A DNA stretch of 64,000 nt from Flavobacterium supellecticarium. GTDB lineage: Bacteria; Bacteroidota; Bacteroidia; Flavobacteriales; Flavobacteriaceae. The notes under the pieces were generated by a model. The model did no database searches. It was not told where the DNA came from and worked only from the letters and a program-made list of their open reading frames with translations. This document shows, one piece after another, positions 1-9,503 of the stretch. The stretch covers positions 62,001-126,000 of the forward strand of contig NZ_SSNZ01000001.1 of assembly GCF_004801375.1 (NCBI RefSeq), given 5' to 3'. How positions within the stretch are numbered: the stretch's first letter is position 1; each line of letters opens with the position of its first letter. A program made the translations under genes and the position numbers.

Positions 1-333
1 TATTTTTCACTACCAGCAGACGAACGCACACCGTATATCAGTAATTACCAGATACGCGGTTTTTATTTTCTGCCCAATCTACGGTACGAAATCAAATATA
101 AAAAACTGAGTGCAATCGAGTTTTCCTGTCGTTATGAATATATGGATTCCAATTTCCGAATCAATTCCAATGTTCGGCAGACACTTGTGCCGATGCTTGG
201 ATTCGAATTCCTGAAAGATTATGGTGCCCGGATTCAGTTGGGATTACAAATCGATCGTTTTAAGCACACGATAGACGATACGACTACGCATAACAATAAC
301 CTGTTGCTACTACAGGTACAGAGTCGCCTTTAA
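1..333 (+). CDS. Outer-membrane beta-barrel protein, C-terminal part (5' end outside window)
   Basis: The reading frame is open from base 1 and stops at 331-333, giving the last 110 residues of a longer protein. Alternating polar and hydrophobic residues with many aromatics (for example the strands around GFYFLPNLRYEIKYKK) look like transmembrane beta strands, as in porin-type barrels. The protein ends in a short hydrophobic strand (LLLLQVQSRL) rather than the usual terminal Phe. It lies 26 bp before a DASS anion transporter, so it could be the outer-membrane partner for a similar substrate; that is inference. The family cannot be named from this fragment. Confidence 0.55.
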   Translation, partial: YFSLPADERTPYISNYQIRGFYFLPNLRYEIKYKKLSAIEFSCRYEYMDSNFRINSNVRQTLVPMLGFEFLKDYGARIQLGLQIDRFKHTIDDTTTHNNNLLLLQVQSRL

Positions 334-359
334 AAAATATTAATATAAAACTGCTCCCC

Positions 360-1790
360 ATGAAAGAAGTTAACATTACCAGGGTTTTGATCACTTTGGC
401 TGCCGGTATTGCTTTATGGCTGATTCCGCAACCGGATGGCGTTACTCCTGAGGCATGGCATTTATTTGCCATTTTTGTAGCCACTATTTTAGGAATCATA
501 CTAAAGGCGGCTCCAATGGGAACGATGTGTATGATTGCCATCGGGATCACGGCATTTTCGCAGGTGTTGGCACCGGGTGAAGCCGGTAAATCCATTACAT
601 TGGCACTAAGAGGGTTTGGCGATAAAGTCATCTGGCTTATCGGAATTTCGTTTTTTATCGCCCGTGGGTTTATTAAAACCGGATTGGGAAACCGTATTGC
701 CTTTTTGTTTATCCGGATTTTCGGAAAAAGCTCCCTCGGATTAGCCTATGGATTGGGACTGGCCGATTTGTGTCTGGCACCGGCTATTCCGAGTAATACG
801 GCGCGTGGTGGGGGGATCATTTATCCGATTATGAAATCGATGGCTATTAGTTTTGGCTCCGAACCCGATAAACCGGAGACGCACCGCAAATTGGGGTCCT
901 ACCTAACGCTAAACAGTTATAATATGAACCTAATCGCGTCGTCTATGTTTTTAACCGGAACGGCCAGTAATCCGATGTGTCAGAAGTTTGCAGCCGATCT
1001 GGGGATTACAATTTCCTGGATGTCGTGGGCTATTGCGGCCATTATCCCGGGATTGGTTTCTTTTTTTGTGATTCCGTTCGTGTTGTATAAATTATATCCG
1101 CCCGAATTAAAGAAAACTGGCGATGCACCGCAAATGGCCGCCAAAAAACTAACGGAAATGGGACCGGTTACCCGTAACGAATGGCTAATGTTACTGGCGT
1201 TCTTCATTTTGTTGTTTTTATGGATCACCGGAGATTTATTTTCAATTGATGCAACAACAACGGCTTTTATCGGTTTGATTATGCTATTACTGACGTCTGT
1301 ATTGACCTGGGAAGATATTAAATCGGAAAAAGGAGCCTGGGATACGATTGTTTGGTTTTCGGTTTTGGTAATGATGGCCAGTTCGCTAAATGAATTGGGT
1401 TTTATCGGATGGTTTAGTAACCTGGTAAAAGTACAGATTGGCGATTTAAGCTGGCAGATTGCCTTTCCGGTGATCATTCTGGTTTATTTTTTCAGTCATT
1501 ATTTGTTTGCGAGTGCTACGGCGCATGTGGCAGCGATGTATGCGGCTTTGCTAGGCGTAGGTGTTTCGATGGGTATTCCGGGACTTTTACTGGCTTTTAT
1601 GTTGGGTTTTATCGGGTCTTTATACGGAACATTAACACATTACGGTCACGGGCCGGCGCCGGTATTCTTCGGAAGCGGTTATGTCGATTTGAAAAATTGG
1701 TGGCTCCGCGGACTCGAAACCGGTTTGATCTTACTACTCATCTATATGACCATTGGCGGACTATGGATGAAAATTATTGGTTACTATTAA
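360..1790 (+). CDS. DASS (SLC13) family anion / dicarboxylate transporter
   Basis: A 476-residue inner-membrane protein with about a dozen hydrophobic segments. It carries the family signature in both halves: an SNT motif in IPSNTARGG (about residues 143-151) and the matching SATAHVAAM segment (about 382-390). Members of this family move di- and tricarboxylates or sulfate, usually with Na+. The succinate dehydrogenase genes begin 16 bp downstream on the same strand, which favours a C4-dicarboxylate such as succinate, fumarate or malate; the substrate is inferred from context. The start at 360 gives the usual short N-terminus before the first membrane helix. Confidence 0.85.
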   Translation: MKEVNITRVLITLAAGIALWLIPQPDGVTPEAWHLFAIFVATILGIILKAAPMGTMCMIAIGITAFSQVLAPGEAGKSITLALRGFGDKVIWLIGISFFIARGFIKTGLGNRIAFLFIRIFGKSSLGLAYGLGLADLCLAPAIPSNTARGGGIIYPIMKSMAISFGSEPDKPETHRKLGSYLTLNSYNMNLIASSMFLTGTASNPMCQKFAADLGITISWMSWAIAAIIPGLVSFFVIPFVLYKLYPPELKKTGDAPQMAAKKLTEMGPVTRNEWLMLLAFFILLFLWITGDLFSIDATTTAFIGLIMLLLTSVLTWEDIKSEKGAWDTIVWFSVLVMMASSLNELGFIGWFSNLVKVQIGDLSWQIAFPVIILVYFFSHYLFASATAHVAAMYAALLGVGVSMGIPGLLLAFMLGFIGSLYGTLTHYGHGPAPVFFGSGYVDLKNWWLRGLETGLILLLIYMTIGGLWMKIIGYY

Positions 1791-1806
1791 TTTAAAAGAA
1801 TATAGC

Positions 1807-2463
1807 ATGCAATCACTTACAAGAAAAATTTTGATGTGCCTGACGGGGTTGTTTTTGTGTTTCTTTCTGATCATTCATCTTTTGGGAAATCTGCAACTGT
1901 TCCTACCGGCCAAAACAGCACAATTACAGTTTAACGCCTATTCGCATTTTCTATCGGGAAATCTGTTTATCAAAATGGTGTCCTACGTGCTCTACGCGTC
2001 CATTATTCTCCATGCGCTGTACGCTTTGGTAATTACGATGAAAAACAAACAGTCGGGCGGAAGTTATAAAACGGATAACCGCGGTAGAGCCAGTAAATGG
2101 TACAGTCGGAATATGGGTATGTTGGGAACGGTTTTATTAGTTTTTCTGATCATTCATTTTAAAAATTTCTGGTACGAATATAAATTCGGAGTGTTACCAA
2201 TGGATGCCAACGGTAATAAAGACCTGTACACGCTGGTGGTAACAACCTATCAGGAAGGATGGTATGTAGTGATCTATGTGATAGCGATGATCGCATTGGG
2301 GTATCATCTTTTGCATGGTTTTTTCAGTGCTATCCGGACTTTGGGTGTATTTCATCCCAAGTTTGTACGATGGATCCGCTATTTCGGAATCGGTTATTCG
2401 CTGATGATTAGCCTTGGATTTGCCATTATTCCGGTGTATGTCTACTTTCTAAATGCTAAATAA
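1807..2463 (+). CDS. sdhC: Succinate dehydrogenase / fumarate reductase cytochrome b subunit
   Basis: A 218-residue membrane anchor of complex II with about five hydrophobic helices. It matches the diheme cytochrome b558 type of Bacteroidetes: histidines fall in helices near LIIHLLGNLQLF, in SIILHALYAL, in LIIHFKNFW and in LGYHLLHGFF, suitable as haem ligands. It passes electrons between the SdhB iron-sulfur clusters and menaquinone. The start at 1807 is preferred over the upstream ATG at 1777, because 1777 lies inside the transporter gene and would add residues with no counterpart in the family. sdhA follows after 13 bp. Confidence 0.9.
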   Translation: MQSLTRKILMCLTGLFLCFFLIIHLLGNLQLFLPAKTAQLQFNAYSHFLSGNLFIKMVSYVLYASIILHALYALVITMKNKQSGGSYKTDNRGRASKWYSRNMGMLGTVLLVFLIIHFKNFWYEYKFGVLPMDANGNKDLYTLVVTTYQEGWYVVIYVIAMIALGYHLLHGFFSAIRTLGVFHPKFVRWIRYFGIGYSLMISLGFAIIPVYVYFLNAK

Positions 2464-2476
2464 AAAATGATGGGAT

Positions 2477-4393
2477 ATGAATATGGATGCTAAAATACCG
2501 GGAGGACCGCTCGAAGAAAAATGGTCCAATTATAAAAAGAATGCCAAACTGGTCAATCCGGCCAACCGTAAAAAAATCGATGTGATTGTGGTGGGAACCG
2601 GATTGGCGGGAAGTTCTATTGCCGCTTCGTTGGGCGAAATGGGCTATAATGTAAAATCGTTTTGCTTTCAGGATAGTGCGCGACGAGCACATTCTGTTGC
2701 GGCTCAGGGTGGTGTCAATGCGGCTAAAAATTATAAAAACGATGGCGATAGTGTGTACCGGATGTTTGTTGATACCTTAAAAGGAGGCGATTTCAGAGCC
2801 CGTGAAGCCAATGTATATCGTATGGCGGAATGTTCGCTAAATCTGATCGATCAGGCCGTAGCACAAGGCGTTCCGTTTGGTCGGGAGTATGGTGGTTACC
2901 TGAACAATCGTTCTTTTGGTGGCGTACAGGTGAGTCGGACGTTTTATGCCCGCGGTCAAACAGGTCAGCAATTATTAATTGGAGCCTATCAGGCATTGAT
3001 GCGCCAGGTACATAAAAAAACGGTGCAATTGTTTACCCGTCATGAAATGCTCGATTTGGTGGTGATCGATGGAAAGGCGAGGGGCATTATTGTGAGAAAC
3101 TTGGATACCGGAGAAATCGAAAGACATGCAGCGCATGCGGTGGTGCTGGCTACCGGCGGATTTGGTAAAATTTATTATTTGTCGACGTTGGCAATGGGAT
3201 GCAACGGTTCGGCGATTTGGAGAGCACATAAAAAAGGCGCCCTGATGGCGAGTCCGAGTTGGACACAAATTCATCCGACATCATTGCCACAATCGGGTGA
3301 TTACCAATCGAAACTGACGTTAATGTCGGAATCCCTGCGGAATGACGGGCGGATATGGGTACCGTTACGAGAAAACGAACAGCGTGAAGCCAATGCCATT
3401 CCGGAGGAAGAACGCGATTATTACCTCGAACGGCGTTATCCGGCTTTTGGAAATCTGGCGCCAAGGGATATTTCGTCCCGCGCAGCGAAAGAACGGATCG
3501 ATGCAGGATTTGGCGTAGGCGCGTTAAAAAATGCGGTTTATCTGGATTTTTCCAAAGCAATCCGGGAACAGGGTGTGGCTAAAATCAAAGAGAAATACGG
3601 AAACCTGTTCGATATGTATCGGAAAATTACCGGGATCGATGCCTATAAAGAACCGATGATGATTTCGCCGGCAGCGCATTTTTCGATGGGCGGATTGTGG
3701 GTCGATTATGAACTGATGACGACCATTCCGGGGCTTTTTGCTTTGGGCGAAGCCAATTTTGCCGATCATGGGGCAAACCGACTGGGAGCGAATTCGTTAT
3801 TACAAGCTTCAGTCGACGGGTATTTTATAGCGCCGTATACGATGGCCAATTACCTTTCGGGTGAAATTCATACCGGAAAAATTCCAACGGATCATCCGGC
3901 TTTTGACGAAGCCGAAAAGCAGGTGAAAGAACAGTTGGAGCGTTTTGTCCATTCAAAAGGAACTAAAACGGTCGATCAGTACCATAAAACATTAGGTAAG
4001 CTGTTATATGATTATTGTGGACTTTCGCGTAATGAATCGGGCTTACAGTTTGCAATTGCCGAAATCCGGAAGTTGCGAAACGAGTTCTACGAAAATGTCC
4101 ATATTCCGGGAACGGTCGATACGATGAATGCCGAGCTGGAAAAAGCCGGTCGTGTAGCCGATTATCTGGAAATAGGAGAATTGATGTGCTACGACGCTTT
4201 AACGCGGAAGGAATCCTGCGGTGCACATTTCCGCGAAGAATACCAAACACCCGACGGAGAAGCTATGCGAAACGATGCTGATTTTCAGTTTATTTCCGCC
4301 TGGGAATGGCGTGGAAAAGATAATGAACCTACATTGCATAAAGAGCCATTGGTATTCGAAAATGTAAAACCTATTGTAAGAAGCTACAAATAA
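2477..4393 (+). CDS. sdhA: Succinate dehydrogenase / fumarate reductase flavoprotein subunit
   Basis: A 638-residue catalytic subunit of complex II. The N-terminal Rossmann segment [16 protein letters not shown] (about 38-53) binds FAD, and His72 in AHSVAAQGG is the site for covalent FAD attachment. The capping and C-terminal helical domains are complete, and an Arg/His-rich active-site region is visible around [10 protein letters not shown] and [12 protein letters not shown]. It oxidises succinate to fumarate, feeding electrons to SdhB. It sits between sdhC (13 bp gap) and sdhB (16 bp gap) in one operon. The protein belongs to the longer Bacteroidetes/epsilon type, so from sequence alone it could work in either direction. 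Confidence 0.95.
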   Translation: MNMDAKIPGGPLEEKWSNYKKNAKLVNPANRKKIDVIVVGTGLAGSSIAASLGEMGYNVKSFCFQDSARRAHSVAAQGGVNAAKNYKNDGDSVYRMFVDTLKGGDFRAREANVYRMAECSLNLIDQAVAQGVPFGREYGGYLNNRSFGGVQVSRTFYARGQTGQQLLIGAYQALMRQVHKKTVQLFTRHEMLDLVVIDGKARGIIVRNLDTGEIERHAAHAVVLATGGFGKIYYLSTLAMGCNGSAIWRAHKKGALMASPSWTQIHPTSLPQSGDYQSKLTLMSESLRNDGRIWVPLRENEQREANAIPEEERDYYLERRYPAFGNLAPRDISSRAAKERIDAGFGVGALKNAVYLDFSKAIREQGVAKIKEKYGNLFDMYRKITGIDAYKEPMMISPAAHFSMGGLWVDYELMTTIPGLFALGEANFADHGANRLGANSLLQASVDGYFIAPYTMANYLSGEIHTGKIPTDHPAFDEAEKQVKEQLERFVHSKGTKTVDQYHKTLGKLLYDYCGLSRNESGLQFAIAEIRKLRNEFYENVHIPGTVDTMNAELEKAGRVADYLEIGELMCYDALTRKESCGAHFREEYQTPDGEAMRNDADFQFISAWEWRGKDNEPTLHKEPLVFENVKPIVRSYK

Positions 4394-4409
4394 TTAAAGG
4401 GAAAGGACT

Positions 4410-5156
4410 ATGAAATTACACCTGAAAATTTGGAGACAAAAAGATAAAAATACACAGGGAAAACTGGTCGATTATTGGTTGGAAGACGTTAATCCGCATA
4501 TGTCGTTCCTGGAAATGTTGGATACGCTTAACGAAAAACTAGTGCTTTCGGATGAAATGCCCGTTGAGTTTGATCACGATTGCCGGGAAGGAATCTGCGG
4601 ACAATGTGGCGTGATGATAAACGGACTGGCACATGGTCCGCTAAAAAACACCACGACTTGTCAGTTGCATTTGCGGGAATTTAAGGATGGGGAAACAATT
4701 GTGATCGAACCATTTCGTTCCAAAGCCTTTCCGGTTAAAAAAGACCTCAAAGTCGATCGTGCTGCTTTTGACCGGATTATTGCTTCCGGCGGATTTGTAT
4801 CGGTTAATACCGGACAAGCACCGGAAGCCAATAGCATTCCGATAAACCACGAAACAGCAGAATCTGCTTTCGATTCGGCTGCTTGTATCGGATGTGGAGC
4901 CTGTGTGGCGACTTGTAAAAACGGAAGCGCAGCCTTGTTTACGTCGGCTAAAATTTCGCATATGGCGAAACTGCCGCAGGGTAAAGAGGAAAGAGAACAT
5001 CGCGTACTCAATATGGTGCATCAGATGGACAATGAAGATTTCGGACATTGTTCGAATACGGAAGCCTGCGAAGTAGAATGCCCACAGAGTATATCGGTAC
5101 TGAATATCGCGCAGATGAATTACGAATACAACCGGGCAAAAGTTCTGAAAAAGTAG
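4410..5156 (+). CDS. sdhB: Succinate dehydrogenase / fumarate reductase iron-sulfur subunit
   Basis: A 248-residue subunit with the full set of cluster ligands. The N-terminal ferredoxin domain holds [2Fe-2S] cysteines C58, C63, C66 and C84 (CREGICGQC). The C-terminal domain holds C159, C162, C165 and C169 (CIGCGACVATC) and C214, C220 and C224 for the [4Fe-4S] and [3Fe-4S] clusters. It links the flavin in SdhA to the haem anchor SdhC. It is the last gene of the operon and is followed by a hairpin with a T-run at 5191-5219. Confidence 0.95.
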   Translation: MKLHLKIWRQKDKNTQGKLVDYWLEDVNPHMSFLEMLDTLNEKLVLSDEMPVEFDHDCREGICGQCGVMINGLAHGPLKNTTTCQLHLREFKDGETIVIEPFRSKAFPVKKDLKVDRAAFDRIIASGGFVSVNTGQAPEANSIPINHETAESAFDSAACIGCGACVATCKNGSAALFTSAKISHMAKLPQGKEEREHRVLNMVHQMDNEDFGHCSNTEACEVECPQSISVLNIAQMNYEYNRAKVLKK

Positions 5157-5190
5157 ACGCACACTGTTATATATTTCTAAAAAGGGGAAT

Positions 5191-5219
5191 GATGGAGGTT
5201 AAGGCTTCCATCTTTTTTT
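5191..5219 (+). terminator. Rho-independent terminator after sdhB
   Basis: The arms GATGGAGGTT and GGCTTCCATC pair with several G-U wobbles, followed by a run of seven T. It lies 35 bp after the sdhB stop and ends the sdh operon. Confidence 0.75.
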
Positions 5220-5283
5220 AGGATTATAATTTAGTTATGATTATTTCGAGGTTATTTTTAACAGTTTTAGTAGTTATAAATTA

Positions 5284-5291
5284 TAAATTTG
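5284..5291 (+). promoter_or_regulatory. Bacteroidetes -7 element for the class V aminotransferase gene
   Basis: TAAATTTG matches the TAnnTTTG consensus exactly and lies 19 bp before the ATG at 5311. No clear -33 TTG is seen. Confidence 0.6.
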
Positions 5292-5310
5292 CATTTCAAT
5301 AGTTTTTATA

Positions 5311-6804
5311 ATGATAACAACAGCGACGGAACCCACAACATTAGAACAGTACTTCCAACAATTCCGAAAAAATATTATCGGAATTGATCAGGAATTCGAA
5401 TCCCCTTTCGGAAAACAAAAAATTATTTATACCGACTGGACGGCCAGTGGACGTTTGTATCGTCCGATCGAAGAAAAACTGATTAACGATTTTGGTCCTT
5501 TTGTCGCGAATACACATACCGAAACGACGGTTTCCGGAACTGCCATGACAATGGCTTACCATGAAGCGCGACATATTATCAAAAAACATGTAAACAGCAA
5601 TCAGGATGATGTGCTAATTGTTGATGGTTCGGGAATGACGGGTGTAATTAATAAGTTTCAGCGTATTTTGGGATTAAAAGTTCCTGAAAACTTACAGAAA
5701 TACACGCAGATACCGGACGAGAAAAAACCGGTTGTTTTTATTTCGCATATGGAACACCATTCCAACCAAACATCCTGGCTGGAAACCATTGCAAAAGTGG
5801 AGGTAATTCCGGCTTGCGAACAGGGATTGATTTGTCTGGATAGCTTCCGCAGTCTCTTGGAAGAATACAAAGACCGTACATTAAAAATTGCTTCGGTTAC
5901 GGCTTGTTCTAACGTAACGGGAATCCGTACACCGTATCACGAAATCGCAAAAATGATCCACGAATACAATGGTGTTTGTTTTGTCGATTTTGCCTGTTCG
6001 GCACCTTATGTAAAAATTGACATGCATCCGGCCGATAATCCGGAAGGGTATCTGGACGCTATTTTTATGTCGCCACACAAATTCCTGGGCGGACCAGGTA
6101 CGTCGGGTGTGTTGGTATTTAATAAAAAACTATACAAAAATATGATCCCGGACTGCCCGGGTGGCGGTACAGTGAGTTGGACGAATCCTTGGGGCGAACA
6201 CAAATATCTGGATAATATCGAAGAACGCGAAGATGGTGGTACCCCCGGCTTTTTACAGGTAATCAAAACCGCTTTAGCTGTGAAGCTAAAAGAACAAATG
6301 GGGATTGATAATATACTGAAACGCGAACATGAAATTATCGAACAGGTTTTTGCCCGCTTAAAAAGTGTACCGAATATTAACATTCTGGCCGGACAACACG
6401 AAGATCGCCTTGGTGTGGTTTCGTTTTATATCAACGAACTGCATTTTAATCTGGGTGTAAAAATACTAAACGATAAATTTGGTATTCAAACCCGTGGCGG
6501 TTGCAGTTGTGCCGGTACGTACGGACACTATCTGTTACACGTTGATCAGGAAACATCGCATTATCTTACCGATAAAATTACTTCTGGTGACTTAATCGAA
6601 AAACCGGGATGGATTAGAATGTCCATTCACCCAACAACGACGACCGATGAGGTGGACTATGTTTGTAACAGTTTACAGGCGTTAGCCGAGAATCATAAAG
6701 AATGGAGCAAGGATTACGAATACAACAAAAAATCAAATGAGTTTGTGCATAAACAAGCATTGCATTCCGAAAAAGAAATGGTCGAAAACTGGTTTCAACT
6801 ATAA
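5311..6804 (+). CDS. Class V aminotransferase-fold PLP enzyme (cysteine desulfurase-like)
   Basis: A 497-residue fold-type I PLP enzyme. The lysine in SPHKFLGGPGTSG (about residue 255) is the expected Schiff-base lysine, HMEHHSN (about 152-158) resembles the cofactor-stacking His region, and RGGCSCAG (about 399-406) carries a cysteine where desulfurases have theirs. The length is greater than that of IscS or SufS (about 400 residues), and no iron-sulfur genes are nearby, so I would not call it sufS. It has its own promoter and shares a bidirectional terminator with the converging acyltransferase gene. Substrate is unknown. Confidence 0.8.
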   Translation: MITTATEPTTLEQYFQQFRKNIIGIDQEFESPFGKQKIIYTDWTASGRLYRPIEEKLINDFGPFVANTHTETTVSGTAMTMAYHEARHIIKKHVNSNQDDVLIVDGSGMTGVINKFQRILGLKVPENLQKYTQIPDEKKPVVFISHMEHHSNQTSWLETIAKVEVIPACEQGLICLDSFRSLLEEYKDRTLKIASVTACSNVTGIRTPYHEIAKMIHEYNGVCFVDFACSAPYVKIDMHPADNPEGYLDAIFMSPHKFLGGPGTSGVLVFNKKLYKNMIPDCPGGGTVSWTNPWGEHKYLDNIEEREDGGTPGFLQVIKTALAVKLKEQMGIDNILKREHEIIEQVFARLKSVPNINILAGQHEDRLGVVSFYINELHFNLGVKILNDKFGIQTRGGCSCAGTYGHYLLHVDQETSHYLTDKITSGDLIEKPGWIRMSIHPTTTTDEVDYVCNSLQALAENHKEWSKDYEYNKKSNEFVHKQALHSEKEMVENWFQL

Positions 6805-6809
6805 AAAAC

Positions 6810-6840
6810 AAAGCCCTGATGATTAATTCAGGGCTTTTTT
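6810..6840. terminator. Bidirectional terminator between converging genes
   Basis: AAAGCCCTGA pairs with TCAGGGCTTT around an 8-nt loop, with A- and T-runs on either side. The stop codon of the minus-strand gene (6823-6825) lies within the loop. Confidence 0.85.
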
Positions 6841-7734
6841 AATTCTTGGCGATCGATCCGATTGTTTGTCGCGGTGTTTCCAGCGTTTGTGTGTCCAGAG
6901 ATAAAATTCCGGAGCTTCGTAAATTTGCGCTTCAACCATTCGTAAATATGTCGAGGTAATTTCATAATTCGGAACTTCCTTTGGGTTTTCAGATAACGGA
7001 ACAAAAGTAGCCTGATAATGACCTCTTTTGACCTTTTGTACTTTTACAAAAACCAAGGATAAATCCAGTTTTTTGGCCAACATTTCGGCACCGGTGAATA
7101 CCGGTACATTTATGCCCATAAAAGTGTCGAAATAATTCGTACGGTGTAATTGCGGCGACTGATCACTCGCAAATCCGTAGAACCCTTTTATATTATTGAT
7201 CTCGTTACGACGAATGGCATCAACCGTTTCTTTGGCTTCAATTACGGTAGAATTAAAACGGGAGCGAATATCGCGGATTAGTTTGTCAAAATATTTGTTT
7301 TGTATTTTTTTGTAAACGGCAAATGTTCGGAAATTAATGTATTTATCGATAATGATCAGCCATTCCCAACTGGCATAATGTGCGCACATCATAATAATAC
7401 TTTTGTTTTTTTTCTCCATTTCCTGAACCAGCTCGATATTGGTGAAAACAAAACGTTTTTTCATTTCGGCTTCTGAGATGGTCATCGTTTTTACCATTTC
7501 TAAAAACATATCACACATATGCTGGAAAAACTTTCGTTCAATACGACGGCGTTCCTGTTCCGATAAATGGGGTAAAGTATCGGCTAAATTTTTTCGCACG
7601 GTCTTTTTTCGATATCCGATAACATGGTATACTATAAAATAAATACAGTCCGAAAGCAGATAAAAAACAGGAAAAGGAAGCATAGAGACACACCATAAAA
7701 ACGGGTATGCTATTATATAGAGTATAAACTGCAT
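6823..7734 (-). CDS. Lipid A biosynthesis acyltransferase, LpxL/HtrB-like
   Basis: A 303-residue protein with an N-terminal membrane segment (about 1-38) and the LPLAT HX4E catalytic motif in CAHYASWEW (about 135-143). FASDQSPQ in the middle and YLWTHKRWK near the C-terminus are both typical of LpxL/LpxM-type enzymes. It should transfer an acyl chain from acyl-ACP to the lipid A precursor on the cytoplasmic face of the inner membrane. It stands alone, transcribed leftward, with a TATATTTG -7 element 16 bp before its ATG. It could act on another lipid of the same class, such as an ornithine lipid precursor. Confidence 0.85.
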   Translation of the reverse strand: MQFILYIIAYPFLWCVSMLPFPVFYLLSDCIYFIVYHVIGYRKKTVRKNLADTLPHLSEQERRRIERKFFQHMCDMFLEMVKTMTISEAEMKKRFVFTNIELVQEMEKKNKSIIMMCAHYASWEWLIIIDKYINFRTFAVYKKIQNKYFDKLIRDIRSRFNSTVIEAKETVDAIRRNEINNIKGFYGFASDQSPQLHRTNYFDTFMGINVPVFTGAEMLAKKLDLSLVFVKVQKVKRGHYQATFVPLSENPKEVPNYEITSTYLRMVEAQIYEAPEFYLWTHKRWKHRDKQSDRSPRIKKALN

Positions 7735-7750
7735 TTTAAATTATTTTTTA

Positions 7751-7758
7751 CAAATATA
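7751..7758 (-). promoter_or_regulatory. -7 element of the LpxL-like gene
   Basis: On the minus strand this reads TATATTTG, an exact TAnnTTTG match, 16 bp before the ATG at 7734. Confidence 0.55.
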
Positions 7759-7844
7759 CCTTTTAAAAATATTTTTACCATTCCAAATTAACATTACCTA
7801 AACAAACAATGTGTATTTTTACACAAAGAAAATAATAGAGCAGC

Positions 7845-8483
7845 ATGAATCCTGTATTGTTAGTGATTATTGCGATTAATGTAATCGTAAGTTTTAAAGG
7901 ATTTAACGATCCGGCTTTTTTTAGAAAATACGAATTTCATATCGGTAGTATTCGTGCCGGAGAACAGATCAGAATGTTTTCGTCTTCTTTTCTACACGCC
8001 GATATTGCCCATCTGGCGTTTAACATGATAACCCTTTTCTTTTTTGCACCCGTGGTACTACACGATTTGGGAACGCTTTCGTTTTTGATTATCTATATCG
8101 GAAGTTTACTGTGCGGAAGTTTACTGACGTTGTATTTTCATAAAGATGATTATTATTACAGAGCGATTGGTGCTTCGGGCGCCGTAACAGGAATATTGTA
8201 TTCGGCTATATTATTACGTCCGGACATGACGCTAGGCTTGTATTTTATTATTCCGGTTCCGGCCTATTTGTTCGGAATTGGTTATTTATTGTATTCGATT
8301 TATGGGATGAAAGCCAAAAACGATAATATCGGACACGTAGCGCATTTTGGCGGCGCGATTGGTGGTTATGTGATTACAATTGCCAAAGTACCAGAAATGT
8401 TAACCGAAAATACGCTAATGGTAATCCTGTTGGCCATACCAATTATTATCCTGTTTTTTCTGACGAAAACAGGGAAGTTGTAA
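7845..8483 (+). CDS. Rhomboid family intramembrane serine protease
   Basis: A 212-residue integral membrane protein of about six helices. The catalytic serine is S111 in the GASG motif and the partner histidine is H167 in GHVAHFGG. HLAFNM (about 56-61) is the conserved His-Asn region of transmembrane helix 2, which stabilises the oxyanion. The protein is a minimal rhomboid with no extra cytoplasmic domain. It cleaves transmembrane substrates within the bilayer; its substrate is unknown. The SIMPL-domain gene follows after 49 bp on the same strand. Confidence 0.9.
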   Translation: MNPVLLVIIAINVIVSFKGFNDPAFFRKYEFHIGSIRAGEQIRMFSSSFLHADIAHLAFNMITLFFFAPVVLHDLGTLSFLIIYIGSLLCGSLLTLYFHKDDYYYRAIGASGAVTGILYSAILLRPDMTLGLYFIIPVPAYLFGIGYLLYSIYGMKAKNDNIGHVAHFGGAIGGYVITIAKVPEMLTENTLMVILLAIPIIILFFLTKTGKL

Positions 8484-8532
8484 ATTTTGGCATCACATTT
8501 GATTTATACGATTTAACTTTAAAAGCACAAAA

Positions 8533-9222
8533 ATGAAAAAATTAGCAGTATTCGCAGTAGCCTTATTTATGGCAACCGTTACAACAAACGCACAGGAAAT
8601 GAAAACACAACCTCAGATAATTGTTTCCGGAGAAGGAAAAATTAAAGTAACCCCAGACTATGTGATTATCAACGTAGGAGTGGAGAATACCGGTGATCAG
8701 GCCGCTGATGTAAAAAAGAAAAACGATATCGCAATTGATGCGGTAATCAAATACCTGAAAAAAGCAAAATTGCCGGAATCGGATTTTCAGACCAAACAGG
8801 TTCAGTTAAACAAAACGTACGATTACGAAAAGAAAAAACATTACTTTACAGCTAGTCAGACGATTTCTATTACCTTAAAAGATTTGTCTAAATACGATAC
8901 GATGATGTTAGGATTAGTAGATTCCGGTATCAATGTAATCAACGGAGTGGATTTCAGATCGACTAAAGTAGCTGAATACGAATCACAGGCACGTGTTAAA
9001 GCAGTTCAGAATGCTAAAGCTAAAGCACAGGATTATGCCGGTGCTTTAAACCAGAAAATGGGGAAAGCGATTTTAGTATCTGATAATTCATCGACCTATT
9101 ACCCAAGACCGTATATGGCGGCCATGAAAATGTCGGCTGATACGGAAATGTCAAGAGAAACTTTGGCTATCGGTGAAATCGAAGTAACAGCAAACGTAAC
9201 GATCAACTACGCTTTAGACTAG
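8533..9222 (+). CDS. SIMPL domain (DUF541) periplasmic protein
   Basis: A 229-residue protein with a clear signal peptide (MKKLAVFAVALFMATVTTNAQ, cut near residue 21). The rest is a SIMPL/DUF541 domain, recognisable from the opening pattern PQIIVSGEGKIKVTPDYVII, the central YDYEKKKHYFTASQTISI segment, and the closing strand IEVTANVTINYAL. Proteins of this family lie in the periplasm or outer membrane; their biochemical role is poorly defined. The gene ends at a strong bidirectional hairpin. Confidence 0.85.
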   Translation: MKKLAVFAVALFMATVTTNAQEMKTQPQIIVSGEGKIKVTPDYVIINVGVENTGDQAADVKKKNDIAIDAVIKYLKKAKLPESDFQTKQVQLNKTYDYEKKKHYFTASQTISITLKDLSKYDTMMLGLVDSGINVINGVDFRSTKVAEYESQARVKAVQNAKAKAQDYAGALNQKMGKAILVSDNSSTYYPRPYMAAMKMSADTEMSRETLAIGEIEVTANVTINYALD

Positions 9223-9241
9223 TAAAGTGTCTTACATAAAT

Positions 9242-9270
9242 AAAAAACGGCTTCATTGAAGCCGTTTTTT
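9242..9270. terminator. Bidirectional terminator
   Basis: AAAAACGGCTTC pairs with GAAGCCGTTTTT around an ATT loop, with A/T runs on both sides. It serves the SIMPL gene and the converging small gene at 9273. Confidence 0.9.
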
Positions 9271-9272
9271 AT

Positions 9273-9476
9273 TTATAAACCTGTAAGAATTGTTGTTTTC
9301 GAATTATTTTGACCCAATTCATAAGCTAAATCTTCAATCAATCTGTTTTTTCTATGTTGGTATTGTCCCAGCATCATAGCTACATCATTATGACTCAAAT
9401 GTAACTGGATCATTTCGTTTACAATACGAATTTCGTCCAGTAAATCGATGATTTTATATAGTTTAGCTTTATTCAT
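9273..9476 (-). CDS. Small helical hypothetical protein (67 aa)
   Basis: A 67-residue protein predicted to be mostly alpha-helical and charged, with heptad-like spacing (KLYKIIDLLDEIRIVNEMIQ) and no membrane segment or signal. It starts 27 bp after the stop of the nucleotidyltransferase-like gene on the same strand and ends against a terminator, so the two probably form a transcript. I do not recognise a named family. Its size and position would suit a small partner or regulator of the upstream protein; that is inference only. Confidence 0.6.
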   Translation of the reverse strand: MNKAKLYKIIDLLDEIRIVNEMIQLHLSHNDVAMMLGQYQHRKNRLIEDLAYELGQNNSKTTILTGL

Positions 9477-9503
9477 AGTACTAATTTAGTGTTTTTTTAC
9501 GGA

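Noticed and set aside
1777..1806. Upstream ATG for sdhC
   Set aside because: It overlaps the end of the transporter gene and adds ten residues not seen in the family.
2793..3769. Several open frames on the minus strand inside sdhA
   Set aside because: They are shadows of the strongly biased sdhA coding sequence; none has a recognisable domain or signal.
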